Of a stretch of 64,000 nt of DNA, positions 25,091 to 34,570 are shown one piece after another; position 1 is the first letter of the stretch, and each line of letters begins with the position of its first letter. The stretch spans positions 310,001 to 374,000 of the forward strand of contig NZ_CP035534.1 in assembly GCF_009068765.1 (NCBI RefSeq), read 5' to 3'. This stretch comes from Sulfurimonas hydrogeniphila (lineage in GTDB: Bacteria; Campylobacterota; Campylobacteria; Campylobacterales; Sulfurimonadaceae). The notes under the pieces were generated by a model. The model searched no databases. It worked only from the letters and a program-made list of their open reading frames with translations, and was not told the DNA's origin. The translations under genes were made by a program, and so were the position numbers.

Positions 25091-26359
25091 TTAGAGTTCA
25101 CTTGCAAATCTGAGGGCATCCATACCGTACTTTTCACGCAGTTTTTGTGTTTTACATGTAAGCGTATACATTTTTCTTTCTTCTTCAAAGCCTAAAAGTG
25201 AGAGCTCTTTTTTTGAATCCCTCGTAAAGCTTGAACAGTTGATACTCAAACGAATGACACAAAGACGCTTGTGAATGTCAGCCGCATGAAAAAGAGAAAT
25301 GCATAAGGCATCAAACTTTTTTTCGGTAAATATTTCTGCCTGAGAGATGTTTTTATGAGATTTTTGATGCATTTCATAGGCAATACCCAAATGAAAAACA
25401 GTGGGAATTACCTGAAGTTTTATAATAGCAAAGCTGAGATGTCTGGCAAGAATGTGAACCCGTCTGAGCAGTTCTGCTCTGTCATAGAGCGGATCAAAAG
25501 TTCTGGATATTCCGATGGATTTTCTTTGATGGGTCGTTTTAATCTGCGCATCACTTTCTCCGTTGACACGTTTATAGAGCTCTTTTGCATACGGTCCCCA
25601 TGACTCCAGAGTTCCCCGTCTTTTTCGCAGTTCTCCGAGTGTTTTGATTTGTGCACTGTGCAGTTTGTTTTTCATACTTTTGCCTATGCCTGCGAAATCT
25701 TCTACTTTGATGGGGTTGACAAATCCGTCAAATTCGTATTTTGTAATCGTTTTGCATCCAAAAGGTTTGGCATAGCCTGTTGCAAGTTTTGCGATGTAGC
25801 GTGTGGATGCGGCACCGATGGAGACAGGAAGCTGGAGCTCTTTTTTGATTTCATGGCGCAAGCTGTCTATAAACTGTGGTATCTCTTCATCATCTATCCA
25901 TCCGCTTACATCTCCGTAAAATTCGTCAATAGATGCCTGCTCGACAAGCGGAATTTTGCGTGCTAGAAAGTCATGGAGTCTGTGAGAAAGCTCCTGGTAC
26001 AAAGACATATTTGGTGCTTTGATGATGAGATGCGGACAGAGTTGCAGAGCCTGTCGAATACTCATGGCGGTTTTGATGCCATAGGCACGGGCTTCATAAC
26101 TTGAAGTTGTGAGAATACCGCGGATACGTCCGTCTTCGTCCTGAAAACTTTTGAGATCATCCCCGTTTTCATAGGCTTTATAAAAAGTCGGTACAAACGA
26201 ACCGGAATTTTCAAAATTGACTCTCTGGTTTTTTGCGTCTTTGGTAAATATTTTTGTATCGCTTCTTCCGCCGATGGCAACAGGTTTGTGTTCCAAAGAA
26301 GGCTCAAGTATACGAGCTGCACTGACAAAAAAGCAGTCAATGTCAATATGGATTTTCAT
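25091..26359 (-). CDS. Y-family DNA polymerase (DinB/Pol IV-like)
   Basis: Translesion polymerase, 422 aa. The catalytic palm carries HIDIDCFFVSAARILEP (first Asp, about residues 3-19) and SIDEFYGDVSGW (~142-153), the SxDE motif. The helix-hairpin-helix IGKSMKNKLHSAQIKTLGEL follows (~227-246), then the little-finger region with RKSIGISRTFDP (~283-294). The usual SIDEAYLD is replaced by SIDEFYGD, as in Campylobacterota members. No umuD or lexA is nearby. It has one TTACATGTAA copy near its 3' end. Confidence 0.88.
   Translation of the reverse strand: MKIHIDIDCFFVSAARILEPSLEHKPVAIGGRSDTKIFTKDAKNQRVNFENSGSFVPTFYKAYENGDDLKSFQDEDGRIRGILTTSSYEARAYGIKTAMSIRQALQLCPHLIIKAPNMSLYQELSHRLHDFLARKIPLVEQASIDEFYGDVSGWIDDEEIPQFIDSLRHEIKKELQLPVSIGAASTRYIAKLATGYAKPFGCKTITKYEFDGFVNPIKVEDFAGIGKSMKNKLHSAQIKTLGELRKRRGTLESWGPYAKELYKRVNGESDAQIKTTHQRKSIGISRTFDPLYDRAELLRRVHILARHLSFAIIKLQVIPTVFHLGIAYEMHQKSHKNISQAEIFTEKKFDALCISLFHAADIHKRLCVIRLSINCSSFTRDSKKELSLLGFEEERKMYTLTCKTQKLREKYGMDALRFASEL
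25152..25161. repeat. TTACATGTAA palindrome
   Basis: Exact copy near the 3' end of the polymerase gene, read as Leu-Thr-Cys-Lys on the minus strand. Confidence 0.85.
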
Positions 26360-26400
26360 AATTTAATATTAGCAGAGAAAAAAGAAATCTTTTAAAAGTA

Positions 26401-26428
26401 TTGCAAATTGACAAAAATATATTATAAT
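26401..26428 (+). promoter_or_regulatory. Probable sigma-70-type promoter
   Basis: TTGCAA (26401-26406), 16-nt spacer, TATAAT (26423-26428), ahead of the small Cys protein, the lipoprotein and nfo. Confidence 0.5.
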
Positions 26429-26460
26429 TTCATCAAATTATTTTAATAAGGAAAGCGGAT

Positions 26461-26619
26461 ATGGCACAGGTACCCGAAGATATAGGATGTGAAAATAAAG
26501 AGTGTATAGCAAAAGACGAGTGTAAAAGACAGGTGATAGCAAAAAACGGTACAGCACGAGAAATCAGAGAATTCGGCGGTACTGCGACAAAAAAATGCGG
26601 TAAGTTTTTAGAAAAATAG
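26461..26619 (+). CDS. Small four-cysteine protein
   Basis: 52 aa; ATG at 26461 follows AAGGAAA at a proper distance and a -10 TATAAT lies about 33 nt upstream. It begins MAQVPEDIGCENKECIAKDE. Cys at 10, 15, 21 and 46 (C-x4-C-x5-C ... C) suggest metal or Fe-S binding. It ends immediately before the lipoprotein ATG (TAG|ATG), so the two are coupled. I do not recognise a family; function unknown. Confidence 0.7.
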   Translation: MAQVPEDIGCENKECIAKDECKRQVIAKNGTAREIREFGGTATKKCGKFLEK

Positions 26620-27090
26620 ATGAGATATTTTTTAGCGGTTTTTATACTTCTCCTCTTTGGGGGATGCAGTATAAAAAACTATGCCCACACGGATGCGAAG
26701 ATTGTCATCATAAAATCTCCAAGACTAAAGTTTTCAGATATAGGCTATATACGGCACAGCAAAGATGCGATAGAGCTGGAACTTTTTGTCGCAGGGCATG
26801 TACTTCAGCGTATTCATATAAATCATCTGGTCTGTGTGAATGAGGGATGTATGAGCAAAAGCAGTTTTAATCAAGAGTATTTGTCTGGTGTTTATCCTCC
26901 TTCTTTGCTGCAAAACGTAATATTGGGGAAAGAGATATATGACGGTAAAAACAGCTTAAAAAAAGATAATGGGTTTATACAAAATATAAAAACTTCAGAT
27001 GTAGATATAAAATATAGGGTAAACTCCCGAGAAATTTATTTTAAAGACAAAAAAAACCATATACTCATTAAAATTAAGGAACCAAACTGA
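26620..27090 (+). CDS. Putative lipoprotein
   Basis: 156 aa. The signal peptide ends in the lipobox LFGGC (Cys at residue 16: [20 protein letters not shown]), so it is expected to be acylated and anchored to a membrane. The rest is mixed alpha/beta with two Cys close together ([13 protein letters not shown]) and lies in the periplasm. No recognised domain. It is sandwiched without gaps between the 52-aa Cys protein and nfo, with which it shares one base (TGATG). Confidence 0.75.
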   Translation: MRYFLAVFILLLFGGCSIKNYAHTDAKIVIIKSPRLKFSDIGYIRHSKDAIELELFVAGHVLQRIHINHLVCVNEGCMSKSSFNQEYLSGVYPPSLLQNVILGKEIYDGKNSLKKDNGFIQNIKTSDVDIKYRVNSREIYFKDKKNHILIKIKEPN

Positions 27091-27980
27091 TGACAGGCCA
27101 TAAATATGTAGGCGCACATGTAAGTGCAAGCGGCGGTGTGTACAATGCACCGCTTAATGCCAAAGCCATAGGTGCAAAAGCCTTTGCCCTTTTTACAAAA
27201 AACCAAAGACAGTGGGTTGCAAAACCTCTTGACAATGAGACGATACAAAAGTTTAAAACTGCCTTAGAAGAGAGCGGAATTTTACCAAAACATGTACTGC
27301 CGCATGACAGTTATTTGATAAATCTGGGGCATCCCGAAGCTGATAAACTTGAAAAATCACGCGTGGCTTTTATAGATGAACTGGAGCGCTGTGATGCTTT
27401 GGGACTAGACAAACTGAACTTTCACCCCGGCAGCCATTTGGCGAAACTTACCAAAAAACAAAAAGAAGACAAGGTCCTTTTAGAGGAAATCGAAAACAAA
27501 TGTCTGGACGTGATAGCCGAGTCCATCAATCTGGCACTTGATAAAACAAAAAATGTCAAAGCAGTCATAGAAAATACGGCAGGGCAGGGCAGTAACCTTG
27601 GATATAAGTTTGAACATCTGGCATATATCATAGACAAGGTAGAAGACAAATCAAGAATCGGTGTCTGTATAGATACCTGTCATATGTTTACTGCGGGTTA
27701 TGATATACGCACGCGTGAAGCTTATGAGAGAACATGGAATGCATTTGGCGAGATTGTCGGCTTTGAGTATCTGAGCGGGATGCATCTGAATGATTCAAAA
27801 CCGCCTTTGGGGAGCAGAGTGGACAGACATCACTCACTGGGCAAGGGTGAAATCGGACTGGATGCGTTTAGATTCATCATGAACGATGAACGTATGGATG
27901 ATATACCGCTTATCCTGGAAACGATAGATGAAACGATATGGGCTGAGGAGATAGCACTTTTATACTCGTTCCAGCTCTAA
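27090..27980 (+). CDS. nfo: Endonuclease IV (AP endonuclease) Nfo
   Basis: Cleaves abasic sites in base excision repair; 296 aa, a TIM barrel with three metal ions. Family signatures are [15 protein letters not shown] at the N-terminus, NFHPGSHL (~110-117), [13 protein letters not shown] (~152-164), [15 protein letters not shown] (~191-205), [26 protein letters not shown] (zinc ligands, ~231-256, quoted in parts) and LILETIDE. Overlaps the lipoprotein stop (TGATG). A repeat unit follows in the gap after it. Confidence 0.95.
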   Translation: MTGHKYVGAHVSASGGVYNAPLNAKAIGAKAFALFTKNQRQWVAKPLDNETIQKFKTALEESGILPKHVLPHDSYLINLGHPEADKLEKSRVAFIDELERCDALGLDKLNFHPGSHLAKLTKKQKEDKVLLEEIENKCLDVIAESINLALDKTKNVKAVIENTAGQGSNLGYKFEHLAYIIDKVEDKSRIGVCIDTCHMFTAGYDIRTREAYERTWNAFGEIVGFEYLSGMHLNDSKPPLGSRVDRHHSLGKGEIGLDAFRFIMNDERMDDIPLILETIDETIWAEEIALLYSFQL

Positions 27981-27990
27981 GACTAAACTA

Positions 27991-28043
27991 CCGGTTCCGA
28001 GAGAATTGGTATTGCATTTGGAACCCGTACTTCAGTGCGGGCT
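27991..28043. repeat. Hairpin repeat copy C
   Basis: CCGGTTCC ... GGAACC inverted arms followed by CCCGTACT-TC-AGTGCGGG. It matches the units at 7029-7083 and 7119-7143. It sits in the 136-bp gap between nfo and the FadL-like gene. Confidence 0.7.
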
Positions 28044-28116
28044 TTGTGTCTTTTATAGATATTTGAGGAAAAATAAGATAGTATTGTCCGCAGAAAATAT
28101 CAAAAAGAGAAAAAAT

Positions 28117-29400
28117 ATGAAAAAAACAGTGTTTATGTCATTGATGGCAAGTTCAATAATAATGGCGGGCGGATATAAAATTCCGGAAACTTCTACAAAC
28201 TCAGTTGCTCTTGGGGGAGCAAATATTGCCCATACAAAAAATGCCGATGCTGCATATGACAATCCGGCAAATATGGTTTTTATGGATGATGCACAACATG
28301 CAGAAGTGGATTTGATGTATGTAGGGTTAAGCTCTACAAACTTTAAGGGAACTTACGCAAAAACACTTACAGGCGCAGAAGAGCTCAATTCGGAAAAACA
28401 GACTTTTATTCTTCCTTCACTCCATTATGTCTCTCCAAAACTTGGTCAAAACGGTGTGCGTGTCGGTTTGAGTATCACTGTGCCTGCCGGACTGAGCAGA
28501 CAATGGGAAGAGGGTTCTGCCAAACTTGTTTCTCAGGAGTTTACATTAAAGATTGTAGAAGTGAGCCCAAGTGTTGCGTATAAAATTACAAACACCCTGG
28601 CATTGGCATTTGGTTTTAGAGCGGTGCATACAAGCGGGGTTGTAAAAAGCAGTGAAAGCGCAATTGTCAATGCATCTCCTTTGGCAACATCCTATATCAG
28701 CCGTGATCTTGAAGGAAGCTCTTTGGATTTCGGGTATAATCTCGCCCTGGCATACCACCCGACAAAAGCACTGGAACTGGCTGCCACATACCGTTCGAAT
28801 GTAAATTTGACGGTAGAAGGAAGCGCGAGACTCTCATCAACGGCTGCATTGGGAGGAGCCATTCCTGCAGGTTCATATAACGGTGAGGCAAGTGTGAGTA
28901 TTCCTCTCCCTGCAACATTGATGCTTGCCGGAGCTTATACATTTGAGAAGACAAAAACAACAGTAGAAGTTGTTTATGAAAAAGCATACTGGTCTGCCTA
29001 TAAATCTCTTGATTTTGAGTATGACGGATCACTTACAAACCCGGTTTTGATTGCTGCCTTTGATAATCCCAAACCTAAAAACTGGAAAGATACAAACACA
29101 TTTCGTTTGGGTATTACGCAGGAGTTGGACAAGGTAACTTTACGGGCAGGTGCGATTTATGATGAAACTCCAACGCCGGAGTCTACACTCAATTTTGAAT
29201 CACCGGGAAGCAATGCATACTCTTTTTCATTTGGCGGACGTTATCAAATAAATGATAGTATGGATATAGGCTTGTCAGCATTGTACTCCATAAAAAAAGA
29301 CAGAACAATTTCTGGAACGACGAACATAAACGGACTGGACGGTACATTCAGCAACTCTAGAGCGCTGCTTGTTTCAGCCGGTTTAGGGTATAAATTTTAA
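28117..29400 (+). CDS. OmpP1/FadL-family outer membrane protein
   Basis: 427 aa beta-barrel for uptake of hydrophobic compounds. The start at 28117 (MKKTVFMSLMASSIIMAGGY) gives a signal peptide; an upstream in-frame ATG at 28006 lies in the repeat and is rejected. FadL family signs are the N-terminal hatch segment ALGGANIAHTKNADAAYDNPANMVF (about 30-54), shown here in part, the later LATSYISRDLEGSSLDFGYN, and a C-terminal strand ending in GLGYKF with terminal Phe. Substrate unknown. The AAA+ gene begins 8 nt downstream. Confidence 0.87.
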   Translation: MKKTVFMSLMASSIIMAGGYKIPETSTNSVALGGANIAHTKNADAAYDNPANMVFMDDAQHAEVDLMYVGLSSTNFKGTYAKTLTGAEELNSEKQTFILPSLHYVSPKLGQNGVRVGLSITVPAGLSRQWEEGSAKLVSQEFTLKIVEVSPSVAYKITNTLALAFGFRAVHTSGVVKSSESAIVNASPLATSYISRDLEGSSLDFGYNLALAYHPTKALELAATYRSNVNLTVEGSARLSSTAALGGAIPAGSYNGEASVSIPLPATLMLAGAYTFEKTKTTVEVVYEKAYWSAYKSLDFEYDGSLTNPVLIAAFDNPKPKNWKDTNTFRLGITQELDKVTLRAGAIYDETPTPESTLNFESPGSNAYSFSFGGRYQINDSMDIGLSALYSIKKDRTISGTTNINGLDGTFSNSRALLVSAGLGYKF

Positions 29401-29408
29401 GGAAATAA

Positions 29409-31145
29409 TTGAAAACACTAGTTAACTTTTTAAACGAAAAAGAGATTGAAAAATCGGAGATATTTATCCATCTAAAATGCAGTATCAATGAAGCAAAGAT
29501 ACTGCAGTATATTGCGCACAGGTATATGAAAGGACAGGATGATGTACTTGTCCTAGATTTGCTGCAGGATTTGTACAAAAGTGAAAACTATGAACATTTG
29601 GTACATTTAAGAGAACTGAAAAGTCTGCTTGAACTCGGTTGGCTGCATCAGCAAAGCTTTACTCCTGTAAAAATAGCGGATGTAACACCGCTTGAACTTT
29701 TAAACACTGCAGTAGGGCTCACACCTGCTTTTTTAAAACTCTTACAGGACGGCACACTGGATTTGGATTTGCCTGAAGTAAAGCCCTACTCTGACCATCT
29801 TGAGTACCTGCAGGATCAGTTTTTTCGGATTGAACTCTATCAGAAAATGAGTGTGATTCGTCAAAATGTACATGAACATTCTCTCGGTATTGACAGACTG
29901 CAAAACAAACTCAAACTGCTTGAAAAGCGCATTGAAGAGCGGGTAAAACAGAGCTCTGAAAATCTTGTGTTGGACAAATTTTTCAAACAGAAGAAAATGA
30001 GCAACTATGAGCAGGTAATTTTTATTGCACTGCTTCGTGAAGAGTACGGATCGACTGATTCTTCTTTGCGGGAGATGAATACGTTGATAGATTTGATTTC
30101 GCTTGATGAGTATGAACGTATTAAAAACCGTTCATTGTTAGAAGAGGGCTCAAACCTTTTAAGCAATGGGATTATAGATTATGAAGAGATGCTCAATCCT
30201 TTTGGCGGAATCAGCCGTTCTTTCTATATAGTAGACGATGTCTTACAAAAAATTATTCATCCGCAAAAAACAAAAAAAGTAACACGCTTAAAACTGAATG
30301 CTTTGGTAGAAGAACAGGATATTTTTGAACTGGTAGAACCTGAGACTTCTTTGGATGATGTCGTGCTTAATTCCAAAACAAAAGAGACGCTTGAAAACCT
30401 GATGAAACAGGTAGATAAAGAAGTTGTGAGCCGCCTTGTAAAATGGGGTATAAAAGATAAAAAAAGTGGTATAGATGCCAGAATAATCTTTTACGGACCG
30501 GCAGGGACAGGAAAAACAATGACGGCATACTCTCTGGCAAAATCACTCAAACGCCAGGTTTTGGCCTTTGACTGTTCTAAGATCCTTTCTATGTATGTAG
30601 GAGAGAGTGAAAAAAATGTCCGTAAAATCTTTGATACTTTTTATGAATTGAGCGAAAAAACAAAAACAGAACCTATACTGTTACTCAATGAAGCAGACCA
30701 GTTCCTGGGTGCAAGAAGCAGCGGTAATATCACAGGCTCGGATCAGATGCACAACCAGATGCAAAATATCTTTTTGGAACAGATTGAAAATTTCAGAGGA
30801 ATGCTCATAGCAACAACCAACCTGCTTGAAAATATCGATAAAGCCTTTTCCAGAAGATTTAATTATAAAATTGAGTTTAAAAAACCGGACAAAGAACAAC
30901 GGGTACAGCTTTGGAAGAAAATGTTACCAAAAGAAGCACCTTATGAGGACAACTTCAATGTTGCAGCGCTTGCAGAATATTCTCTTACCGGTGGACAGAT
31001 TAGTCTCATAATCAAAAACACAGCCTATAAAGTCGCTGTGCGGGAGAATCCGCTCTTTACGCTTGATGACTTTATTGATGAAATCAAGCGTGAAAAAGAT
31101 GCGAACTTTGACAGTGAGAAATCTATGGGATTTTTAAACAAATAA
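29409..31145 (+). CDS. AAA+ ATPase, cell-division-protein-48-like
   Basis: 578 aa with a TTG start at 29409 (MKTLVNFLNEKEIEK) after AAGGAA, which is the best-spaced ribosome site here. The N-terminal ~315 residues are helical and not recognised, with a coiled-coil-like region LQNKLKLLEKRIEERV around 175-190. The AAA domain has Walker A FYGPAGTGKT (about 360-369), Walker B LLLNEADQFLG with Asn in place of the usual Asp, and sensor/arginine regions IATTNLLENIDKAFSRRFNYKIEF (in part). One AAA ring only, so not a classical two-ring Cdc48. It follows fadL by 8 nt and may be cotranscribed. Confidence 0.75.
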   Translation: MKTLVNFLNEKEIEKSEIFIHLKCSINEAKILQYIAHRYMKGQDDVLVLDLLQDLYKSENYEHLVHLRELKSLLELGWLHQQSFTPVKIADVTPLELLNTAVGLTPAFLKLLQDGTLDLDLPEVKPYSDHLEYLQDQFFRIELYQKMSVIRQNVHEHSLGIDRLQNKLKLLEKRIEERVKQSSENLVLDKFFKQKKMSNYEQVIFIALLREEYGSTDSSLREMNTLIDLISLDEYERIKNRSLLEEGSNLLSNGIIDYEEMLNPFGGISRSFYIVDDVLQKIIHPQKTKKVTRLKLNALVEEQDIFELVEPETSLDDVVLNSKTKETLENLMKQVDKEVVSRLVKWGIKDKKSGIDARIIFYGPAGTGKTMTAYSLAKSLKRQVLAFDCSKILSMYVGESEKNVRKIFDTFYELSEKTKTEPILLLNEADQFLGARSSGNITGSDQMHNQMQNIFLEQIENFRGMLIATTNLLENIDKAFSRRFNYKIEFKKPDKEQRVQLWKKMLPKEAPYEDNFNVAALAEYSLTGGQISLIIKNTAYKVAVRENPLFTLDDFIDEIKREKDANFDSEKSMGFLNK

Positions 31146-31346
31146 TTTTAAAGCTTCTTTTAAACTAACAAAATATTTACTCGTATCAGTGTTGCGATAA
31201 GTGACATTTGGTATGAGTTATCTTCCACAAAACTTTTTTTTAATATTCATTTTGCTATAGTGCAGTAACTGTTTTTTCTAGTAACAAATGAAAATAGGTT
31301 TGCAACAAAAACCGTTTTTCATCGTTAGAAAACAAATATAAAAATC

Positions 31347-31371
31347 AGTTATATTTTTAATAAATATAACT
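31347..31371. promoter_or_regulatory. 25-bp palindrome upstream of nuoA
   Basis: AGTTATATTT (31347-31356), loop TTAAT, AAATATAACT (31362-31371): two perfect 10-bp arms ending 22 nt before the nuoA ATG. It could be an operator or an mRNA hairpin. The 248-bp gap from 31146 to 31393 holds it and otherwise AT-rich sequence with several -10-like hexamers; no gene is visible. Confidence 0.55.
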
Positions 31372-31393
31372 TTTAAAATAAAAGGTAGGTTAT

Positions 31394-31783
31394 ATGGAGC
31401 ATATAGTGACTTCAAATCCGTATTTTGGGGTATTTGTACTTTTTGTTATAACATTTGGTGCGTTTATTACAACGACTGTCGTCGCCCGATTGGCGAGTCG
31501 TGCATTGGCACGTAAAGACAGTGAAAAAATCAAACTTTCAGTGTATGAATGTGGACCTGAAATTACTAAGCAGCCAAACAGGGTGTCACCTCAGTTTTAT
31601 CTGTTTGCATTGCTTTTTTTGCTTTTTGATGTGGAAATAGTATTTATGTTCCCTTGGGCAGTAGATTTTAAAGTGCTTGGTTGGTTCGGTTTTGCTGAAA
31701 TGATAATGTTTATATTGTTATTGGCAATAGGTTTTGTATATGCATGGAAAAAAGGAGCGCTGGAATGGCACAACATAAAGTAA
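31394..31783 (+). CDS. nuoA: NADH-quinone oxidoreductase subunit A
   Basis: Membrane subunit of complex I, 129 aa with three helices. The conserved cytoplasmic loop reads YECGPEI (residues ~50-56), followed by [23 protein letters not shown], diagnostic for NuoA. First gene of the operon, about 250 nt after the AAA+ gene, preceded by AAGGTAGG. The 3' end overlaps nuoB by 19 nt. Confidence 0.97.
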   Translation: MEHIVTSNPYFGVFVLFVITFGAFITTTVVARLASRALARKDSEKIKLSVYECGPEITKQPNRVSPQFYLFALLFLLFDVEIVFMFPWAVDFKVLGWFGFAEMIMFILLLAIGFVYAWKKGALEWHNIK

Positions 31784-32274
31784 ATTATACACAGGACGGT
31801 GGTTTACCGATAGCACTGACAAGCGTGGATAAAATTGTAAACTGGGGACGTTCTAATTCTCTATGGGCACTAACATACGGTCTTGCATGTTGCGGTATTG
31901 AAATGATGGCATCAGGTGCTTCACGATTTGACTTTGACCGTTACGGAACAATTTTCCGTGCGAGTCCCCGTCAGGCGGATGTTATGATAGTTGCCGGTAC
32001 ACTTACCAAAAAGCATGCAGAGTTCATCAAACGTCTGTATGACCAGATGACAGAACCGAGATGGGTAATATCAATGGGTTCATGTGCAAATACAGGCGGA
32101 ATGTTCAATACCTATGCGACAGTGCAGGGATGTGACAGAATTATTCCGGTTGATCTGTATCTTCCCGGTTGCGCACCGCGTCCGGAAACACTGCAGTACG
32201 GTGTAATGTTGTTACAAAAGAAAATTCGTGCAAACAAAGCAGGCAATGCACAAAAAGCTAAAAGGTTAATGTAA
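31765..32274 (+). CDS. nuoB: NADH-quinone oxidoreductase subunit B
   Basis: Carries the N2 4Fe-4S cluster, the last in the chain before quinone; 169 aa. The start at 31765 ([13 protein letters not shown]) follows AAAGGAG; an upstream start inside nuoA is possible but weaker. Conserved segments are [15 protein letters not shown] (adjacent Cys pair), [22 protein letters not shown] and [14 protein letters not shown], which together supply the N2 ligands. Confidence 0.97.
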   Translation: MAQHKVNYTQDGGLPIALTSVDKIVNWGRSNSLWALTYGLACCGIEMMASGASRFDFDRYGTIFRASPRQADVMIVAGTLTKKHAEFIKRLYDQMTEPRWVISMGSCANTGGMFNTYATVQGCDRIIPVDLYLPGCAPRPETLQYGVMLLQKKIRANKAGNAQKAKRLM

Positions 32275-32275
32275 T

Positions 32276-33082
32276 ATGAGAGCGTATAAACCTAAAGACA
32301 ATGTACAGGCAAAGGCATACTATACAGACAGATTTTATGTAGCGCCGCAGGTACCGAAAACAGCGGTAGAAGAAGATGCGGTTTTTGCTGCAGATTTAGA
32401 GGCGATTCAAGCAAAATTTGAAGTGAAAGAGGCCTATATTCAAGTGGAACAAATGGTCGTATACATCAATGCGCATGATATTTACGGTGTGCTTGAATTG
32501 ATGCGCGATGAGTTGGAATATACACAGCTTTCAGAAATGTCTGCTATTGACTGGCTGGCAAAAGATGATACATTCGAAATTTTTTATCAGATGCTTTCCA
32601 TGACAAAACGCAAACGTATCCGTGTGAAATATTTCATTAAAAACGGAGAGGCTGTTGACAGTGTTGAAAAGCTTTTCAGAAGTGCTGACTGGAGTGAACG
32701 TGAAATGTTTGATATGTTTGGCATTGAAGCGAACAACCATCCGTTTATGAAAAGAATTTTAATGCCGTATGACTGGGAAGGCTACCCTCTTTTAAAAACA
32801 TATCCTCTTGAAGGGGATGAATTTGCAGCATGGTATGAAGTAGATAAAATCTACGGAAAAGAAGCACGTGACATTATAGGCCCTGAACTTCGCGATACTG
32901 CAAGAGTGGACAGATATGATTCTGAGCGTTTTTCCCGTCTTGGACATGAAGTTCCAAAGGGTACAAAAATTACCGGTGACGAGCCGGCAGTTACGCATTC
33001 GTATCAGGAAGAAGGCGGCGTTTTCCTCATCAAAAAACTTGATAAAGAGTCATCAGTAGTTATTGATGATCCGCAAAGATAA
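32276..33082 (+). CDS. nuoC: NADH-quinone oxidoreductase subunit C
   Basis: 268 aa, separate from NuoD (not fused). The first ~70 residues, including a Pro/Ala-rich segment, lie ahead of the conserved core. The core shows LSEMSAIDWLAKDD-like sequence, then the NuoC motif SADWSEREMFDMFGIEANNHP (in part, residues ~138-158) and RILMPYDWEGYPLLKTYPL. A C-terminal ~80-residue extension follows. Located 1 nt after nuoB. Confidence 0.95.
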   Translation: MRAYKPKDNVQAKAYYTDRFYVAPQVPKTAVEEDAVFAADLEAIQAKFEVKEAYIQVEQMVVYINAHDIYGVLELMRDELEYTQLSEMSAIDWLAKDDTFEIFYQMLSMTKRKRIRVKYFIKNGEAVDSVEKLFRSADWSEREMFDMFGIEANNHPFMKRILMPYDWEGYPLLKTYPLEGDEFAAWYEVDKIYGKEARDIIGPELRDTARVDRYDSERFSRLGHEVPKGTKITGDEPAVTHSYQEEGGVFLIKKLDKESSVVIDDPQR

Positions 33083-33095
33083 GGTGGTATAAAAT

Positions 33096-34337
33096 ATGGC
33101 ACAGGTAAAAAACAGATTAACACCGTTTTTTGAAAATATAACATTTGACAGAGATGACAATGAACTGATATTAAACTTTGGTCCACAGCATCCGTCTGCT
33201 CACGGGCAATTACGTTTAATGCTGCATCTGCAACAGGAACAGATTGTAAAAGCACATCCTGATATCGGGTATTTGCACCGCGGTATGGAAAAAATGGCTG
33301 AAAACATGATTTATAACGAGTTTATGCCGACGACAGACCGCATGGACTATATCGCATCATCTTCAAACAACTACGGATTTGCTCTGGCTGTTGAAAAACT
33401 TATCGGGCTTGAAGTCCCTCGCCGTGCAAAAGTTATCCGTATGCTGCTTTTGGAAATCAACCGTCTTATGTCTCACCTTTTCTGGCTGGCGACGACGGCA
33501 CTTGACATCGGCGCTATGACGGTTTTTCTTTTTGCTTTCCGTGAAAGAGAATACCTGATGGATATTATCGAAGGCTATTGTGGTGCACGTTTGACACATG
33601 CAGCAATTCGTATAGGTGGAGTCCCTCTCGATCTGCAGGATGGATTTTTACACCAGCTCAGAGTATTTTTAAACAAATTGCCGCAGAATATCAAAGATTA
33701 TGAAGACCTTTTGGACTCTAACCGTATTTGGCTGATGAGAATGGAAGAGGTGGGAGTGATTTCTACAGAGATGGCACTTTCATGGGGCTGTACGGGTCCA
33801 ATGCTCAGAGCTTCTGGTGTTGCATGGGATATTCGTAAAGAAGAGCCGTATGAACTTTATGATGAAGTGGAGTTTGATGTTCCTTTTTCAGACAAAGGTG
33901 ATAACTTTGCCCGCTACCGTATCTATATGGAAGAGATGCGTCAAAGTGCGAAGATTCTGTATCAATGTATAGAAATGTATGAAAAATGCGAAAAAGACGG
34001 TCAGACTGACTTGATGGCACATGCACCGAAGTATATTTCGGCACCGAAAATCGACATAATGACACAAAACTACTCATTAATGCAGCATTTCGTTCTTGTA
34101 ACACAGGGAATGAGACCGCCGGTCGGTGAAGTGTATGTTCCGACAGAATCACCAAAAGGTGAGCTTGGATTCTACATCAATTCCCAAGGCGGTCCGTATC
34201 CGTACAGACTGAAACTGCGTGCGCCGTCATTCTGGCATACAGGAATTTTAACCGATCTTTTACCGGGTCACTACATTCCGGATGTTGTATCAATAATCGG
34301 TACAACGAACATAGTTTTCGGGGAGGTTGACAGATAA
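33096..34337 (+). CDS. nuoD: NADH-quinone oxidoreductase subunit D
   Basis: 413 aa, related to hydrogenase large subunits and forming part of the quinone site. Shows [56 protein letters not shown] and the C-terminal [43 protein letters not shown] (in part). The Cys ligands of hydrogenases are absent as expected. The last base of its stop is the first base of the next ATG (TAATG). Confidence 0.97.
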   Translation: MAQVKNRLTPFFENITFDRDDNELILNFGPQHPSAHGQLRLMLHLQQEQIVKAHPDIGYLHRGMEKMAENMIYNEFMPTTDRMDYIASSSNNYGFALAVEKLIGLEVPRRAKVIRMLLLEINRLMSHLFWLATTALDIGAMTVFLFAFREREYLMDIIEGYCGARLTHAAIRIGGVPLDLQDGFLHQLRVFLNKLPQNIKDYEDLLDSNRIWLMRMEEVGVISTEMALSWGCTGPMLRASGVAWDIRKEEPYELYDEVEFDVPFSDKGDNFARYRIYMEEMRQSAKILYQCIEMYEKCEKDGQTDLMAHAPKYISAPKIDIMTQNYSLMQHFVLVTQGMRPPVGEVYVPTESPKGELGFYINSQGGPYPYRLKLRAPSFWHTGILTDLLPGHYIPDVVSIIGTTNIVFGEVDR

Positions 34338-34561
34338 TGAAACGATATGATTTAAGACATTTAAAAGATAATTTTGAACCTCGTATGAAAGAGATTTTAG
34401 AAGAAAAACACAAACCGACGGAGACGTTGATATTTCTTTTTGAAATAGGAGATTTTTCTCCGATCCAAAGAAGTGCTGATTTGGTAAAAGAGTGTGGGTA
34501 TGAACTGTATAACTCATTAAAATTTAACGAAGTCGACTGGACTATCGTAGTGAAAAAATAG
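34337..34561 (+). CDS. Small complex I protein in the NuoE position (Cj1575/HP1264-like)
   Basis: 74 aa, no Cys, so it cannot carry the NuoE 2Fe-2S cluster. It begins [20 protein letters not shown]. In H. pylori and C. jejuni complex I operons the nuoE and nuoF places are filled by unrelated-looking genes (HP1264/HP1265, Cj1575c/Cj1574c). This protein fits the first of these by position and size. Translation is coupled to nuoD by a 1-nt overlap. It probably scaffolds the input module. Confidence 0.75.
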   Translation: MKRYDLRHLKDNFEPRMKEILEEKHKPTETLIFLFEIGDFSPIQRSADLVKECGYELYNSLKFNEVDWTIVVKK

Positions 34562-34570
34562 GGATTGAAT

